64,000 bases of DNA from Megalobrama amblycephala (taxonomy: Eukaryota; Chordata; Actinopteri; Cypriniformes; Xenocyprididae). Shown piece after piece: positions 23,560-34,947 of the stretch (position 1 is the stretch's first letter; each line of letters starts with the position of its first letter). A program made the translations under genes and the position numbers. Location: assembly GCF_018812025.1 (NCBI RefSeq), contig NC_063050.1, positions 11,022,282 to 11,086,281 of the forward strand, read 5' to 3'. The notes under the pieces were generated by a model, which was not told the DNA's origin, ran no database searches, and worked only from the letters and a program-made list of their open reading frames with translations.

Positions 23560-26500
23560 TAGTGATAAAGTAAGACGACGGAGTTTTATAATTCTTATGT
23601 TATTAATATCTGGAAATATTTCACCAAATCCTGGTCCTTACAATGATTCCGATCTCACTTTTAAAGTTCCTGCTGATTTTAAATCTAGATCAGGCCTGGG
23701 TTTTATTCACATGAATGTGAGAAGCTTGCTTCCAAAACTGGACTTGGTGCGCATTTGGGCAAAAAATACAAGCCCTGATGTCTTAGTAATATCTGAAACA
23801 TGGCTTAATAAGACGGTTTTGGATAAAGAAATAGACATTGATGGTTACACTGTTTTCAGGGCTGATAGACCAAAGAGGGGAGGAGGGGTAGCAGTTTACG
23901 TGAAGGATAGATTTGAAGTTACACTATTATTCTCTGAATCTGTAGTAAAAAAATACGAACTACTAGCTTTAAACCTTATTGTCTCTAAAACTTTACATCT
24001 TACTGTAGTAGGATGTTACAGACCTCCATCAGCTAGTAAAGATGCCATTTCCTCGCTGATGCATGCGGTGACTTCTTTAAACTATAAGGAGCTTGTTCTT
24101 CTAGGAGATTTTAATATGAATTGGGTTCAGTCGGGGTCTGATAGTTTTAAATCAATTTGTGACACCCTGAACCTCTTTCAGTTAGTAGAGACACCTACTA
24201 GACCTAACTTAAAGGATCACAAAAAGTCCACATTACTTGATCTTATATTTACTAATGCTCCCCATAAATACTCTTTAGTCTCTGTATTTGCCAGTGATGT
24301 CAGTGATCACTGCGTCATTGCCACAGTCAGAGATACCAAACTACCTAAACATAAGCCACGTATTATCACGAGACGATGTTTGCGTCATTTTAATGAGCAA
24401 GGTTTTCTTTTTGATGTAGCACATTATAATTGGGATAGGATTTTTCTCATCCCTGACGTTGAGTCTGCCTGGAAATATTTTTATGATGGCTTTATATCGT
24501 CTGTCAATAAGCACGCCCCTTTTAAAAGATTTCGTGTCCAAGGTAGGGACAATCCTTGGTTTTCTGAAGCCCTATCTGCTCTTATCCGTGAGCGTGATGT
24601 TGCTTGGGCCAAAGCTAGACTAACTGACTCAAGCTCTGACTGGATCTGCTTTAGGCAGCTTCGAAATAGATGTACAGTTGCTGTCAGAAAAGCCAAGGCT
24701 GATTATTTTGCTGTTAACTCAAATAATCCTAAAAAATTTTGGCAGAATATAAAACTGTTAACAGGCCGTAAAAATATCTCTAGGTTTCCTTCGTGTATAA
24801 ATACGGATTCTTCTAGTATCTCTGATAAAGAGCAAATGCTCAATTGTTTTAATAAGCATTTTGTTGCTTCCGGTTGTCTATTTAAATGTAAAAATACTAC
24901 ATGTCCTGATACAGATTTCATTAATGCAGAAAGTCGCTTTAAAAAGCAGGAGTTTAGATTTAAACAAATTACAAATTCAGATGTTTATAAAGCACTTAGA
25001 TCATTAGACACAAATAAATCACCAGGTCCTGATTGTGTGGAACCTCTGTTTTTAAAATTAGCTGCAGATATTATTACTTCCCCTTTAACTTACATTTTTA
25101 ATCTCTCATTAAATTCTGGTGTCGTTCCTGAAATCTGGAAATCAGCTTTTGTTGTTCCATTGTTAAAGGGAGGAGATTCTGCGGAATTAAACAATTATAG
25201 ACCAATATCAAAGCTTTGTGTTTTAACAAAGATTTTAGAAAGTTGTATTAGCGAACAGTTAACTTGTTACTTGAATACAAACAAAGTGCTGTCTGTTAAT
25301 CAATCTGGTTTTCGCAAAAAACATAGTACTACAACAGCTGTCCTGAAAGTTATGAATGATATTGTGGGATCAATTGATAATGGTGAATTTTGTGCCTCTC
25401 TTTTTATTGATTTATCAAAAGCTTTTGATACGGTGGATCACGAAATTTTGCTGCATAGGTTGAAAAGCGTTGGTCTATCAAGATCTGTTATCCTCTGGTT
25501 CAAAAATTATTTATGTAGAAGAACCCAACGTGTACAAATTGAATGTAATTTATCCGACTCACTGGAGACTGTTAAAGGTGTTCCCCAAGGATCTGTGCTG
25601 GGGCCTCTGTTATTCACTATTTATATAAACAGTCTCGATTATGACATTCAAGATGTTAACTTTCATTTTTACGCAGATGATACGATTATGTACTGTAGTG
25701 CTTCTTCTGGGCAGCAAGCCCTGTATAAACTTCAGTCTGCTTTTGATGTTATTCAGTCACGGTTCTCCAGTTTAAAACTTGTTTTGAATAGTGATAAAAC
25801 CAAGTACATGGTATTCTCAGGTTCGAAAAAACTTGAAGGTAATTTAATTTCTCTACAGACCCCACAAGGTACCAAGATTGAATTAGTAAAAGTGTACAAA
25901 TATCTTGGAATTATTGTTGATGATGCTCTATCTTTTGGTCCTCATATCACACAGCTGAAGAAAAAACTGAAAATTAAGCTTGGGTTTTATTTTAGGAACA
26001 AATTTTGTATGTCATTTGATGCAAGAAAGCAATTAGTTTCTGCCACTTTTTTATCTGTACTTGATTATGGCGATGTAGTGTACCAGTTTGCTCCATTATA
26101 TCTTCTCTCTTCTTTAGATGCTGTTTACCATGGTGCTCTTAGATTTATATCTAACTGTAAATCTTCAACTCATCATTGCACCTTTTATAGTAGAGTGGGT
26201 TGGCCATCTTTGCCTAGTAGGAGAAAAATACACTGGTACTTAATCATCTACAAAGCCATCTTGGGGATGCTGCCCTCGTATCTTTCTTGTCTTCTTCAAC
26301 AGAAATCTGTTACGAAATATTTCATACGCTCACAAAATTGTTTTAATTATTTTGTTCCATTTGCTAAATCCGAATTTGGTAAGAAAGCCTTTGTGTATGC
26401 AGCCCCGTTTGATTGGAATCACCTTCAATCGAAACTGAACTTTAAAAATTGGCTGTCTTTAGATCAATTTAAAACAGTTATCCGGCAAATGGAAGATGAT

Positions 26501-26678
26501 GCAGTGAAATGTAATTGTTTTTAATTCTGTGTTTTTAATTCTGTATGTATGATGTAAATTTGTGATGAAACTATTTGTATTGCTGCCATTTTGGCCAGGT
26601 CACTCCTGTGAAAGAGATTTTTGATCTCAGTGAGTCTCTTCCTGGTTAAATAAGGGTTAAATAAAAATAAATAAAAAA
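23560..26678 (+). mobile_element. L2/CR1-like non-LTR retrotransposon (LINE), recent insertion
   Basis: 3,119 bp flanked by the 5-bp direct repeat TATAC (23555-23559 and 26679-26683). Unit 2 has the exact empty site with a single TATAC at 40500-40504. The 3' end is TTAAATAAGGGTTAAATAAA followed by an A-rich ATAAA tail, typical for fish L2/CR1-type LINEs. The body encodes one long frame with endonuclease and reverse transcriptase. The absence in unit 2 shows it inserted after the duplication, or was lost from unit 2 through the same 5-bp repeats. Confidence 0.88.
23597..26524 (+). CDS. LINE ORF2: endonuclease-reverse transcriptase, intact frame
   Basis: The protein nicks target DNA and copies the LINE RNA into it. 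The frame is open from 23465, but codons before 23560 come from flanking DNA shared with the empty copy, so I start at the first Met inside the element (975 aa). Right after the start, SGNISPNPGP resembles a degenerate 2A-like motif. The endonuclease domain follows: FIHMNVRSLLPK, ISETWL, LLGDFNMNW, SDHCV. The reverse transcriptase follows: NNYRPISKLCVLTKILE, NQSGFRKKHSTTTAV, FIDLSKAFDTVDH, QGSVLGPLLF, YADD at 25670-25681, LNSDKTKYMVF and YKYLGIIVDD. There is no stop or frameshift and the length is normal for L2/CR1, so recent activity is plausible. Whether promoter sequence is present is unknown. Confidence 0.9.
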   Translation: MLLISGNISPNPGPYNDSDLTFKVPADFKSRSGLGFIHMNVRSLLPKLDLVRIWAKNTSPDVLVISETWLNKTVLDKEIDIDGYTVFRADRPKRGGGVAVYVKDRFEVTLLFSESVVKKYELLALNLIVSKTLHLTVVGCYRPPSASKDAISSLMHAVTSLNYKELVLLGDFNMNWVQSGSDSFKSICDTLNLFQLVETPTRPNLKDHKKSTLLDLIFTNAPHKYSLVSVFASDVSDHCVIATVRDTKLPKHKPRIITRRCLRHFNEQGFLFDVAHYNWDRIFLIPDVESAWKYFYDGFISSVNKHAPFKRFRVQGRDNPWFSEALSALIRERDVAWAKARLTDSSSDWICFRQLRNRCTVAVRKAKADYFAVNSNNPKKFWQNIKLLTGRKNISRFPSCINTDSSSISDKEQMLNCFNKHFVASGCLFKCKNTTCPDTDFINAESRFKKQEFRFKQITNSDVYKALRSLDTNKSPGPDCVEPLFLKLAADIITSPLTYIFNLSLNSGVVPEIWKSAFVVPLLKGGDSAELNNYRPISKLCVLTKILESCISEQLTCYLNTNKVLSVNQSGFRKKHSTTTAVLKVMNDIVGSIDNGEFCASLFIDLSKAFDTVDHEILLHRLKSVGLSRSVILWFKNYLCRRTQRVQIECNLSDSLETVKGVPQGSVLGPLLFTIYINSLDYDIQDVNFHFYADDTIMYCSASSGQQALYKLQSAFDVIQSRFSSLKLVLNSDKTKYMVFSGSKKLEGNLISLQTPQGTKIELVKVYKYLGIIVDDALSFGPHITQLKKKLKIKLGFYFRNKFCMSFDARKQLVSATFLSVLDYGDVVYQFAPLYLLSSLDAVYHGALRFISNCKSSTHHCTFYSRVGWPSLPSRRKIHWYLIIYKAILGMLPSYLSCLLQQKSVTKYFIRSQNCFNYFVPFAKSEFGKKAFVYAAPFDWNHLQSKLNFKNWLSLDQFKTVIRQMEDDAVKCNCF

Positions 26679-26683
26679 TATAC

Positions 26684-27118
26684 ACAGTTTTTATTTAAAA
26701 AAGAAAATGTGTAATATGTAAGTGTTTCCCATGACCAGCAGAAGAACATAAATGAGCCAGAGAAACATTATCATCAACATCAAACATCTACTTCCTCGTG
26801 ACAGAGAGAAAAGACACGAATACCCTTCATATTAAGTTTCATTTGTCTCCATGTAAACTACAAAACACAAATTTGTGACAATGCTGACGTCATGCACATG
26901 TGTATTACGTGTTCAGTCTGCAGGCTCATAATGTTTCTTTACAAAGTGACATCGCCAACTACTGGCCTGGCAGCAGAAAACAGCTTTTTATTTGTTTTCA
27001 CAGATCCATGTGAACGGGGATCATTTTGACAACATTGTTTGATGTATGCGAAAAACGCAAAGGAAAAACTTTTCCATTTTTAGTAAATTGTTGTTGTGTA
27101 AACATACCCTAAAATGTT
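26684..27118. other. Shared intergenic DNA of unit 1, nothing recognised
   Basis: Near-identical to 40505-40939. Short phrases such as CATGACCAGCAGAAGAACAT and ATCAACATCAAACATCTACT resemble the gene-strand complement of the lectin membrane exon, so this may be a strongly decayed lectin exon. No open exon remains. Confidence 0.45.
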
Positions 27119-27122
27119 TTAA

Positions 27123-28075
27123 AGGTGCCCTAGAACTAGTTTTAACAAGATGTAATATAAGTCTAAGGTGTCCCCTGAATGTGTCTGTGAAGTTTCAGCT
27201 CAAAATACCCCATAGATTTTTTTAAAATTAATTTTAACTGCCTATTTTCAGCCATAATTACATATGCACCGATTTAGCGCGCGGCCCCTTTAATTCTGGC
27301 GCTCCCTGCCCCCCACGAGCTCTCGACTGCCTTAAACAGCATTTAAACAAAGTTCACACAGCTAATATAACCCTCAAAATGGATCTTTACAAGATGTTCA
27401 TCATGCATGCTGCATGCATTGCTTCGATTCCAGTGAGTATAGTATTTATTTGGATGTTTACATTTGATTCTGAATGAGTTTGAGGCTAACGGCTAATGCT
27501 ACACTATTGGAGAGATTTATAAAGAATGAAGTTGTTTGTGAATTATACAGACTGCAAGTGTTTAAAAAATGAAAATAACGACGGCTCTTGTCTCCGTGAA
27601 TACAGTAATAAACGATGGTAACTTTAACCACATTTAACAGTACATTAGCAACATGCTAACAAAACATTTAGAAAGACAATTTACAAATATCACTAAAAAT
27701 ATCATGTTATCATAGATCATGTCAGTTATTATTGCTCCATCTGCCATTTTTCGCTATTGCCTTGCTTACTTAACTAATCTGATGATTCAGCTGTGCACAG
27801 ATCCAGACGTTCATGGCTGCCCTTGTCTAATGCCTTGAACATGAGCTGGCATATGCAAATATTGGGGGCGTGCATATTAATGATCCCGACTGTTACGTAA
27901 CAGTCGGTGTTATGTTGAGGTTCGCCTGTTCTTCTGAGGTCTTTTAAACAAATGAGATTTATATAAAAAGGAGGAAACAATGGAGTTTGAGACTCACTGT
28001 ATGTCATTTCCATGTACTGAGCTCTTGTTATTGAACTATGCCGAGGTAAATTCAATTTTTCATTCAATGGCACCT
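27123..28075. mobile_element. TTAA-flanked MITE, AGGTGCCC family, copy 2 (953 bp)
   Basis: The left end AGGTGCCCTAGAAC follows TTAA at 27119-27122; the right end precedes TTAA at 28076-28079. It contains a 22-bp perfect palindrome at 27886-27907. The bases around 27616-27630 are the uninterrupted target of the foldback element present in unit 2. No coding capacity is credible; the minus-strand frame 27774-28193 runs across the element boundary. Confidence 0.8.
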
Positions 28076-28183
28076 TTAAGCTCTGCCACTCTTGACCACT
28101 TCTAGAAGTAGTTGAAAACACATTTGACTGGACTACTTTCGTACATTCTTTAAACAGATGTGTTAAAAACAACACAACCTGGA

Positions 28184-28588
28184 CCTGTACCATGATGGTA
28201 GTTGAACAAACTCAGGCTTATAGGATTAGTTTCGAGTTGACAAAACCAAACCACTCCAATCCGGCTTTGTTGGTACCATGATGCTGATCATCAACTATCT
28301 TTGTCAACTCAGGCTTTGATCCTGAGTCCATCGAGCGTGTGCACACCAATGAGTGACATCAGTGGTGAACAGCCAATCACATGCCTTGCAAAAGAGAGAA
28401 ACTATGATTCACTTCTCGCGAGAGAGCCAGCGTGATTCGAAACTCTTTTGCTGAAGGTTAAGAGATTGAAGAAAATTTAAAAGTATTTAAACTCAGACAA
28501 AAATACTTGTCCATGAAAGATGATACCTAAAACCCAGGACTGGCGCAAACTAATATTAAAGCCAGCTAATCCGGCTTCATGGTACAGG
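28184..28588. mobile_element. MITE with CCTGTACCATGA ends (405 bp)
   Basis: Ends CCTGTACCATGATGG (left) and CCTGTACCATGAAGCC (right strand). It is the same family as 30943-31806. In unit 2 the same copy is split by the Kolobok-like element at 47036-51220. Confidence 0.65.
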
Positions 28589-28712
28589 AACCCTTAACAA
28601 ACCTGTGTGTCTAGTTAAGGACAACACATTTTGTGTTACTTTTAACTCAACCATTGTGTTATTCTTCTAAACACAGGCAGAAAATATTTAACACACTAAT
28701 GTGAGAGAGAGA

Positions 28713-28925
28713 CCCACATGGAAAAAACCTATATAAACATATATGTTTCAATATAGGTTTTGATATAGGTTTTACATATATGTGACATATATAAAATTGG
28801 CCGTTTTCCTATATTATATGTACATATATGCACACATATATGTACACATATATGCACACATATATGTACACATATATGCACACATATATGTACACATATA
28901 TGCACACATATATGCACACATATGT

Positions 28926-28990
<65 letters not shown>

Positions 28991-30083
28991 TGTACATATA
29001 TGTACACATAATATAGGAAAACGGCCAATTTTATATATGTCACATATATGTAAAACCTATATCAAACCTATATTGAAACATATATGTTTATATAGGTTTT
29101 TTCCATGTGGGACCAATTTCACGTGTTCGTGTAGCGGTGTGTTTTCTGCGTTGTGTCGTAATCAAAGACAGACTGCGAAAAATCTTGCCATCAGGTCCTC
29201 ACTTTATTCTGTATAACACAAATGGCAATATATGAGGACTTGTGCAGCATTCAAACAGCATGCGGCAACGCACAACGCTGAGAAAGAGAGATATTAAAAG
29301 TAACTTAAGTAAAGAAAAATAATCAACGAAACATCTGAATGTACATCACAGAGGGGTTTTGGATTACAATCATACAAATATATCATGTGAATTCAGCTGT
29401 TACATGAAACATGGCCTTAATTGAATCACCGCAAAAACTTTGTGCGACCTACCGCTGCGATGTCTCATGCAGACTGGGAAGCAGCAAAGTGCGTCAACAC
29501 CCCAAGTCAGCATGGCGGCAGGAAACCCCAAATATGGTCATGGCAAGTGGAATCACAAAATAATTGTCTAAATACATAACTGCTACATTCGCACATACAT
29601 AAGTTCTTGCATAATTTTTTTCGTTAATTCTTAGTTTTTGCCTTGATAATAGAAAATATGAGCTAGGCATCATGTATGACAGTCAAAAATGAGATATGAG
29701 CTACAAAATGACCAGATCCTGCCATTAGCTATATAGAAGACATATCTTGTATGTATAGGGCATATATATGGATATGAAGAAGCAATACAGGAGACCTATA
29801 TTTCCTGTATATGCACATATATGCACCTCAATTTTGCCTATATGTGGCATATATACACATATATGCAGTATATATACGCATATATGCAGCATATATATAG
29901 CATATATGCAGTATATATGCGCATATATGCAGCATATATATAGCATATATGCAGTATATATGCGCATATATGCAGCATATATATTATCATATATGTGCAT
30001 ATATGCCGCATATATGTACATATACACTGCATATAGGTTTCATATATGCGCATATATCCACATATAGGTTCTTTCCATGTGGG
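28713..30083. mobile_element. AT-rich palindromic element with CCCACATGG ends, unit 1 only
   Basis: Begins CCCACATGGAAAAAACC and ends GGTTCTTTCCATGTGGG. It is inserted in a GA run, which hides any target duplication, and is absent at the matching place in unit 2 (near 51375). 28713-29111 is a nearly perfect 399-bp palindrome whose centre is (TA)n. 29735-30083 is a second run of ATATATGCAG/GCATATAT words. 29112-29734 is unique-looking DNA with no exon. Translations of the TA-rich parts are meaningless. Confidence 0.75.
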
Positions 30084-30942
30084 AGAGAGAGAGACAGAGA
30101 GAGAAACAACACTGTGTCCAACACAACATGTGTTAACTATCATCCAATCACATTGCTGCTACGTCACTCCACAAGCCGTTAAGCAAGTTCACGCCTCTTT
30201 CTTCATCAGTGGATGACTTAACACACAAGTTTTAAAAACAACACAACCTGTGTTATATCCTTACACACCCGTGTGTCTAGTTAAGGACAACACATTTTGT
30301 GTTACTTTTAACTCAAACAGTGTGTACTTACACTGTAAAATAGTTTTTGAAGCTTTTTGAAGAATATGAAAGTGTGGTTTTGGCGGAACCACTTGGAAGG
30401 CGATCATTTGTTAATATAAAGCATATACATTTACATTTTTTTATCGAAAATGAGCGATCGTTTCGCTAGATAAGACCCTTATTCCTCATCTGGTATCATT
30501 TAAAGCCCTTTGAAGCTGCACTGAAACTGTAATTTTGACCTTCAACCGTTTGGAGGCCATTGAAGTCCACTATAAGGAGAATAATCCTGGAATGTTTTCA
30601 TCAAAAACCTTAATTCATTTTCAACTGAAGAAAGACATGAACATCTTGGATGACATGGGGGTGAGTAAATTATTAGGAAAATTTTATTTGAAAGTGAACT
30701 AATCCTTTAAATTCTTACACATCAGTGTGTGAGTTTAGGGACAACACTCATTGTGTTAATTTTGACACATTCACTGAGTCAATGATTTTAACAGAGTAAA
30801 TGTGTCAGGAAGGTGATCTGCTGTTAACAAGCAGAATCAGCAAAGAAAATCACAATTTTTAAGTCATCATAACTTTTTTTTTGTGTGTGTGTGTGTGTGT
30901 TTTAATTATAACAACCAGACCAGCAAAGAAAAAAGATGATCA

Positions 30943-31806
30943 GGGGCCTGTACCATGAAGCTGGATTAGCTGGCTAGCCAGGTAAATTTCAGATTAGTTT
31001 GCGCCAATCCTGGGTTTTAGGTACCATAAAAGTAACTTGATTTTTAGCGGTGTTCATCGCCATAGTAATTTACGCTCCACGGCTAACCTGCTCCGGGGCA
31101 GGTTATGTTCTGGGTTAGAGATTTCAAACTGAAATTGGACCAATCAGATGTAAGCTAATGACACTGACACACTCAACACAATAAAGTCACTCCCCCAGTT
31201 TCTCTTCCTCCAAATTAAAGGTCATTATATAGTAAAAACAAATATTTAACGATGAAATTGTCTGGTTTTAATGATAATACAATTTATATGATTTGTATAA
31301 TTATATGATCAATATTTTTATATTAATCCATTACACACACGCAAGTTTAGTGTAACAGTAGTTATTAAGCACTTAATTTCAATGAATATTAATATATATA
31401 TAGATCATATGTAATATAGGCCTAAACTTCACAACTTTCACTTGCACTGATAGAGAAAGATCATTTCTTTTATTTGTCCTCTTTCACAGACAAGTATTTT
31501 CCATTAGTGTAAATGCATTTAACTTCTTCATTTTCAGCGAAAGAGTTTTGAATCGTGCTGACTCTCTCGCGAGAAGTGAATCAGTTTATTTCTGTTGCAA
31601 GGCATGTGATTGGCTGTTCGCCACTGATGTCACTCATTCATGTGCACGTGCTCCACAAACTCAGGATCAAAGCCTGAGTTGACAGAGAAAGTTGATGATC
31701 AGCATCATGGTACCAACAAAGCCGGATTGGAGTGGTTTGGTTTTGTCAACTCGAAACTAATCCTATAACCCTGAGTTTGTTCATCCACCATCATGGTACA
31801 GGCCCC
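30943..31806. mobile_element. MITE with GGGGCCTGTACCATGA ends (864 bp), unit 1 only
   Basis: Left end GGGGCCTGTACCATGAAG, right end GGGGCCTGTACCATGATGG on the other strand. It sits in the sequence GATGATCAGG-TGGTG, which is uninterrupted at 43680-43692. Only A or AGG could be duplicated at the target. Superfamily not assigned. Confidence 0.7.
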
Positions 31807-33277
31807 AGGTGGTGTTGGTTATGTTTTCACATAATCATTGTTTGATCTGAATCACTGAACTCATTTAGAGCCCAATCTCTGAGTTAGATTTACATTATTG
31901 ATTACAGTAGCACTGTGATTCTACAGCAGAAGATCAGCTTTATCAATATAATCTGATTTAAAATAAAATAAAATAAAAAGCTCTTTCATTTAGAGACACA
32001 GACATCAAGAATCAGCCTGTAAATCTCAACAGTGGTGAGAATAATAAAGCATGTTGCAGTGCATTCTGGGAGCCACCAATCAAAATTCATCCATGGCTCC
32101 CATCATGCATTGCTGCATGAATAAATTATGAGCTTAACTGTCTTAGTAATTTCCTTTATTGTCACTATTTTATTTTGTTCTGTTTATGTGACTTTCAGTA
32201 GCTTGTTTTCTAATGTGATCTGTTTATCAGAATATGTTGCTTGTCACCGTTGTTGAGATTCACAGGCTGATTCCTGATGTCTGTGTGTGCCTAAAAGAAA
32301 GTTTTAGCTTTTTTTTTTTTTTACCAGCACAACAATTTGAGAAAATACTGGGTTACATTGAAAAAGCTGATCTTCTGCTGTAGAATCACAGTGCTGCTGT
32401 AATCAATAATGTAAATCTAACTCAGAGATTGGACTCTAAATGAATTCAGTGACTCAGGTCAAATAATGATTATGTGAAAACATAACCAACACCACCTGAT
32501 CATCTTTTCTCTTTGCTTGTCTGGCTGTTAGACCTCAGTTAAAGCAACCAAACAAACTCTACTATTTAAAAGTCAAGGGTGAAGATCTCAACTAAAGCAA
32601 ACCCTCATCTCCACGATGGTAACTTAATATTGTGATTTTCTCTTTTGGTGATTCTACTTGTTAACAGACAAACCTTCCTGACACAATTACTGTGTTAAAA
32701 TCATGATACAATGAATGTGTCAAAATGAACACAAGTCATCCAACGATGAAGAAAGAGGCACAAACTTGCTTAACGGCTTGTGGAGTGACGTAGCAGCAAT
32801 GTGATTGGATGATAGTTAACACATGTTGTGTTGGACACAGTGTTGTTTCTCTCTCTCTCTTTCTCTCTCTCTCTTTCTTTCTTTTCACACATGATCAGCT
32901 TAAAATGACACGAAATGTGTTAAAAAAGTTATAACACAAAAAAGTGTATTATTAATTAACATATCCTTTTTGAGAGTGTGGTGTAGATGCTCACGTGGTG
33001 GAATGTGTTCAAACAGCCACAAAAGACCACCTACTCTCCGCCTTCTAACCTAATGCATAAACAATATAGGAAGCACACTAGCCAGCCTGGATTTAAGTGT
33101 TGGCTGAAGACAAAAGTTTGGTTTGAGGGCAAAAAACTTTGCGTCAGCTTATTCTCCCTGCTGAAAAAGCTGGTATGCTGTTTTTTTCAACAGCATTGGA
33201 TCGAAAGTGGACAAAAGAGACGGATTAAAACAGCAGTTGTAAACAGGAATGTGTCTCCCTCGTCTACTTGTGATCCG

Positions 33278-34660
33278 ATCAACAAAAACACATCTTTTAT
33301 ATCTTAGCAGGTGTAAACAGAGTCTAACCCTTATGGAACAAAAATATATATGGGAATATACTGCAAAATATAATGCAATATATTACACAAGACATTTCCA
33401 TATATGGAAAACTAGTGCTTATATTTTTTTAATATACTGCAATATATGCATTGACCATGTATGACTATTTATTGATACATATAAAATATTTAGAAATGAA
33501 GACAAAAATATCATTACATATTAATAAAGTTTTATTCTTTATTGTGTACATATATTGCACATACATGTTCTCATATAAATGTAAATATATTATCACACAT
33601 ATACATTCACAGAATGAGCTACAGCAGATTTCTAGTTCGCAGCATGATTTGCTTCTGACTGTTAAAGGAGAGTAAATGTTAAAATTAGGTGTTATTTTAT
33701 GTGTTTTGCTCAATAGTAATATAGGGGGAGATCTGTTAGTGTTTAAAGTTATGTTATTTTGGAATTTAAAGGTTTTCTGGTGTGTGTGTGAGTTTTTGGG
33801 GTCAAGAGTAGAAGAGTAGAGCCTGAGGTTAGGTTGATGATCGGCTGAACATCTTTAGGAATATAATTGCTTTATTTAAAAGCTAACAGCGGTGCACTCT
33901 TCAGCACAGTGATAGTCCCCTTGATAAATACTTTAGTACATGCAGATGTGCTTTTGTTAGCTAGCTTAAAAAATTAAACATTTGTGATGTAAAAAGTAAA
34001 AAATCTGAGAAATATATTACATCATACGTGTCTCTGTGCATGTGTATTTATACTGCATGAATAGATATATCTGCATATATTACACGTGCAGTACCATATG
34101 ATCACATATGTCTATTAAGTAACCAAATTAAAGAATCAAAATCTGTCCTTTCCACAGTCCCAAGATGCAGCAAAGATACTGAATGACAGCAGCAAGTGCT
34201 GTGGATCTGATGTCTTTTTCTTCCTCTCTGATCACTTTAATGGAATAAAACTGCTCTCTTCTGCCGCCTGCTGGACTGGAGGAAATCTCTGCTTTGAGCA
34301 ATAAAGCAGATTATAGCCTACTCCAGAATGAAATATAAACAAAAAATGCTGTGATAATAGTCAACCATTTTAATGAAAACAGAAATCAATTCAAATCTCA
34401 AGCAGCTTCAGAGACACACAATATCAGCACAATAGGGGGAATTATTGTAATATGGAGCACTTTAGACTTGTAGTTTGTGATTTTCACCTCAACACGTCAG
34501 CTGGAATAAGCAATAAGTATGAGCAAGACATGAACACATTAGATGTTACTGTTTCACATGAAAACTGAAATAGACTGACATTGTTTTAACCTCAATCAGA
34601 AATGATACAATCACAATAAGAATGATTCGATAAGATAATAAAAGTTAAAGCATGATAAGA
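33278..34660. other. Intergenic DNA and 3'UTR-like lectin relic
   Basis: 33300-33720 is AT-rich with ATATAT/TACATA words and no exon. 34190-34560 matches the downstream regions of genes B (about 37080-37540) and C (about 56100-56400), including CCTGCTGGACTGGAGGAA-type and CAGAGACACACAATATCAG-type phrases. It is therefore the 3' side of the lectin relic that follows. Confidence 0.5.
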
Positions 34661-34676
34661 CTTGATGAAACCTATT

Positions 34677-34765
34677 TCTCACAAATGTGTCTGAACATGA
34701 GAGATCATTCCAGTTGTTTTTCAGGATTCAGTTTAACACATTCCTCATCTCCTTTGACCCAAAAC
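34677..34765 (-). pseudogene. C-type lectin relic, last lectin-domain exon
   Basis: Read on the minus strand after the acceptor at 34766, the exon gives FWVKGDEECVKLNPEK and then a stop in frame. The intact copies have FW(F/M)(K/E)GEPN...EDC; here the EPN sugar-binding motif is deleted, and a frameshift puts NWNDLSCS out of frame. It lies between unit 1 and gene B, in the order expected for the last exon of a former lectin gene. Confidence 0.75.
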
Positions 34766-34947
34766 CTGAACAAAATCAGATTTTCAATTATCAATTAACA
34801 CCTGCCAGCTGGAGTGGCCAGGATAACCACCAGAGGGCGCTCATTCAGTCTCCAGTCATCCCTCCACCACACGGGCCTGGCCCTCCGTCCCTCCTCCGAT
34901 TCTGCCTCCGTGCTTCTCCTGGATCTATGTGACTATCTGCTCCTTAA

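Larger units (their letters stand above)
28144..32979. mobile_element. AACACA-type foldback element, copy 1, with nested insertions
   Basis: The left end (ATTCTTTAAACAGATGTG, decayed) and right end (CACTCTCAAAAAGGATATG on the other strand) match the cleaner copy at 42873-44791. The two halves are inverted repeats of each other: both carry AACACATGTTGTGTTGGACA or its complement, CAATCACATTGCTGCTACGT or its complement, and the tail of an AGATTTACATTATTGATTAC block. Nested inside are MITEs at 28184-28588 and 30943-31806, the palindromic element 28713-30083 and an AGGATTAG-type MITE end at about 30350-30711. The centre (about 31985-32290) is a hairpin built on ACAGACATCAAGAATCAG. Confidence 0.65.
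21416..33277. repeat. Segmental duplication unit 1
   Basis: Near-identical to 38226-54953 apart from insertions and small deletions. Homology begins inside exon 4 of lectin gene A and ends after the phrase CTCCCTCGTCTACTTGTG. Unit-1-only segments are the LINE at 23560-26678, the palindromic element at 28713-30083 and the MITE at 30943-31806. Unit 1 also lacks about 117 bp near 22862 through deletion between 34-bp direct repeats that unit 2 still has at about 39694 and 39811. Confidence 0.9.

Noticed and set aside
26740..26830. Possible extra lectin exon (phrases like the membrane-exon complement)
   Set aside because: Only short matches remain and there is no open frame or splice site; mentioned in the spacer entry only.
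27774..28193. 139-aa minus-strand frame, repeated at 46250-46669
   Set aside because: It runs across a MITE end and its TTAA target into flanking sequence, so it cannot be a conserved gene.
28729..30182. Reading frames rich in Tyr/Ile/His/Cys
   Set aside because: Translations of TATA/CATATATG microsatellite and palindrome DNA.
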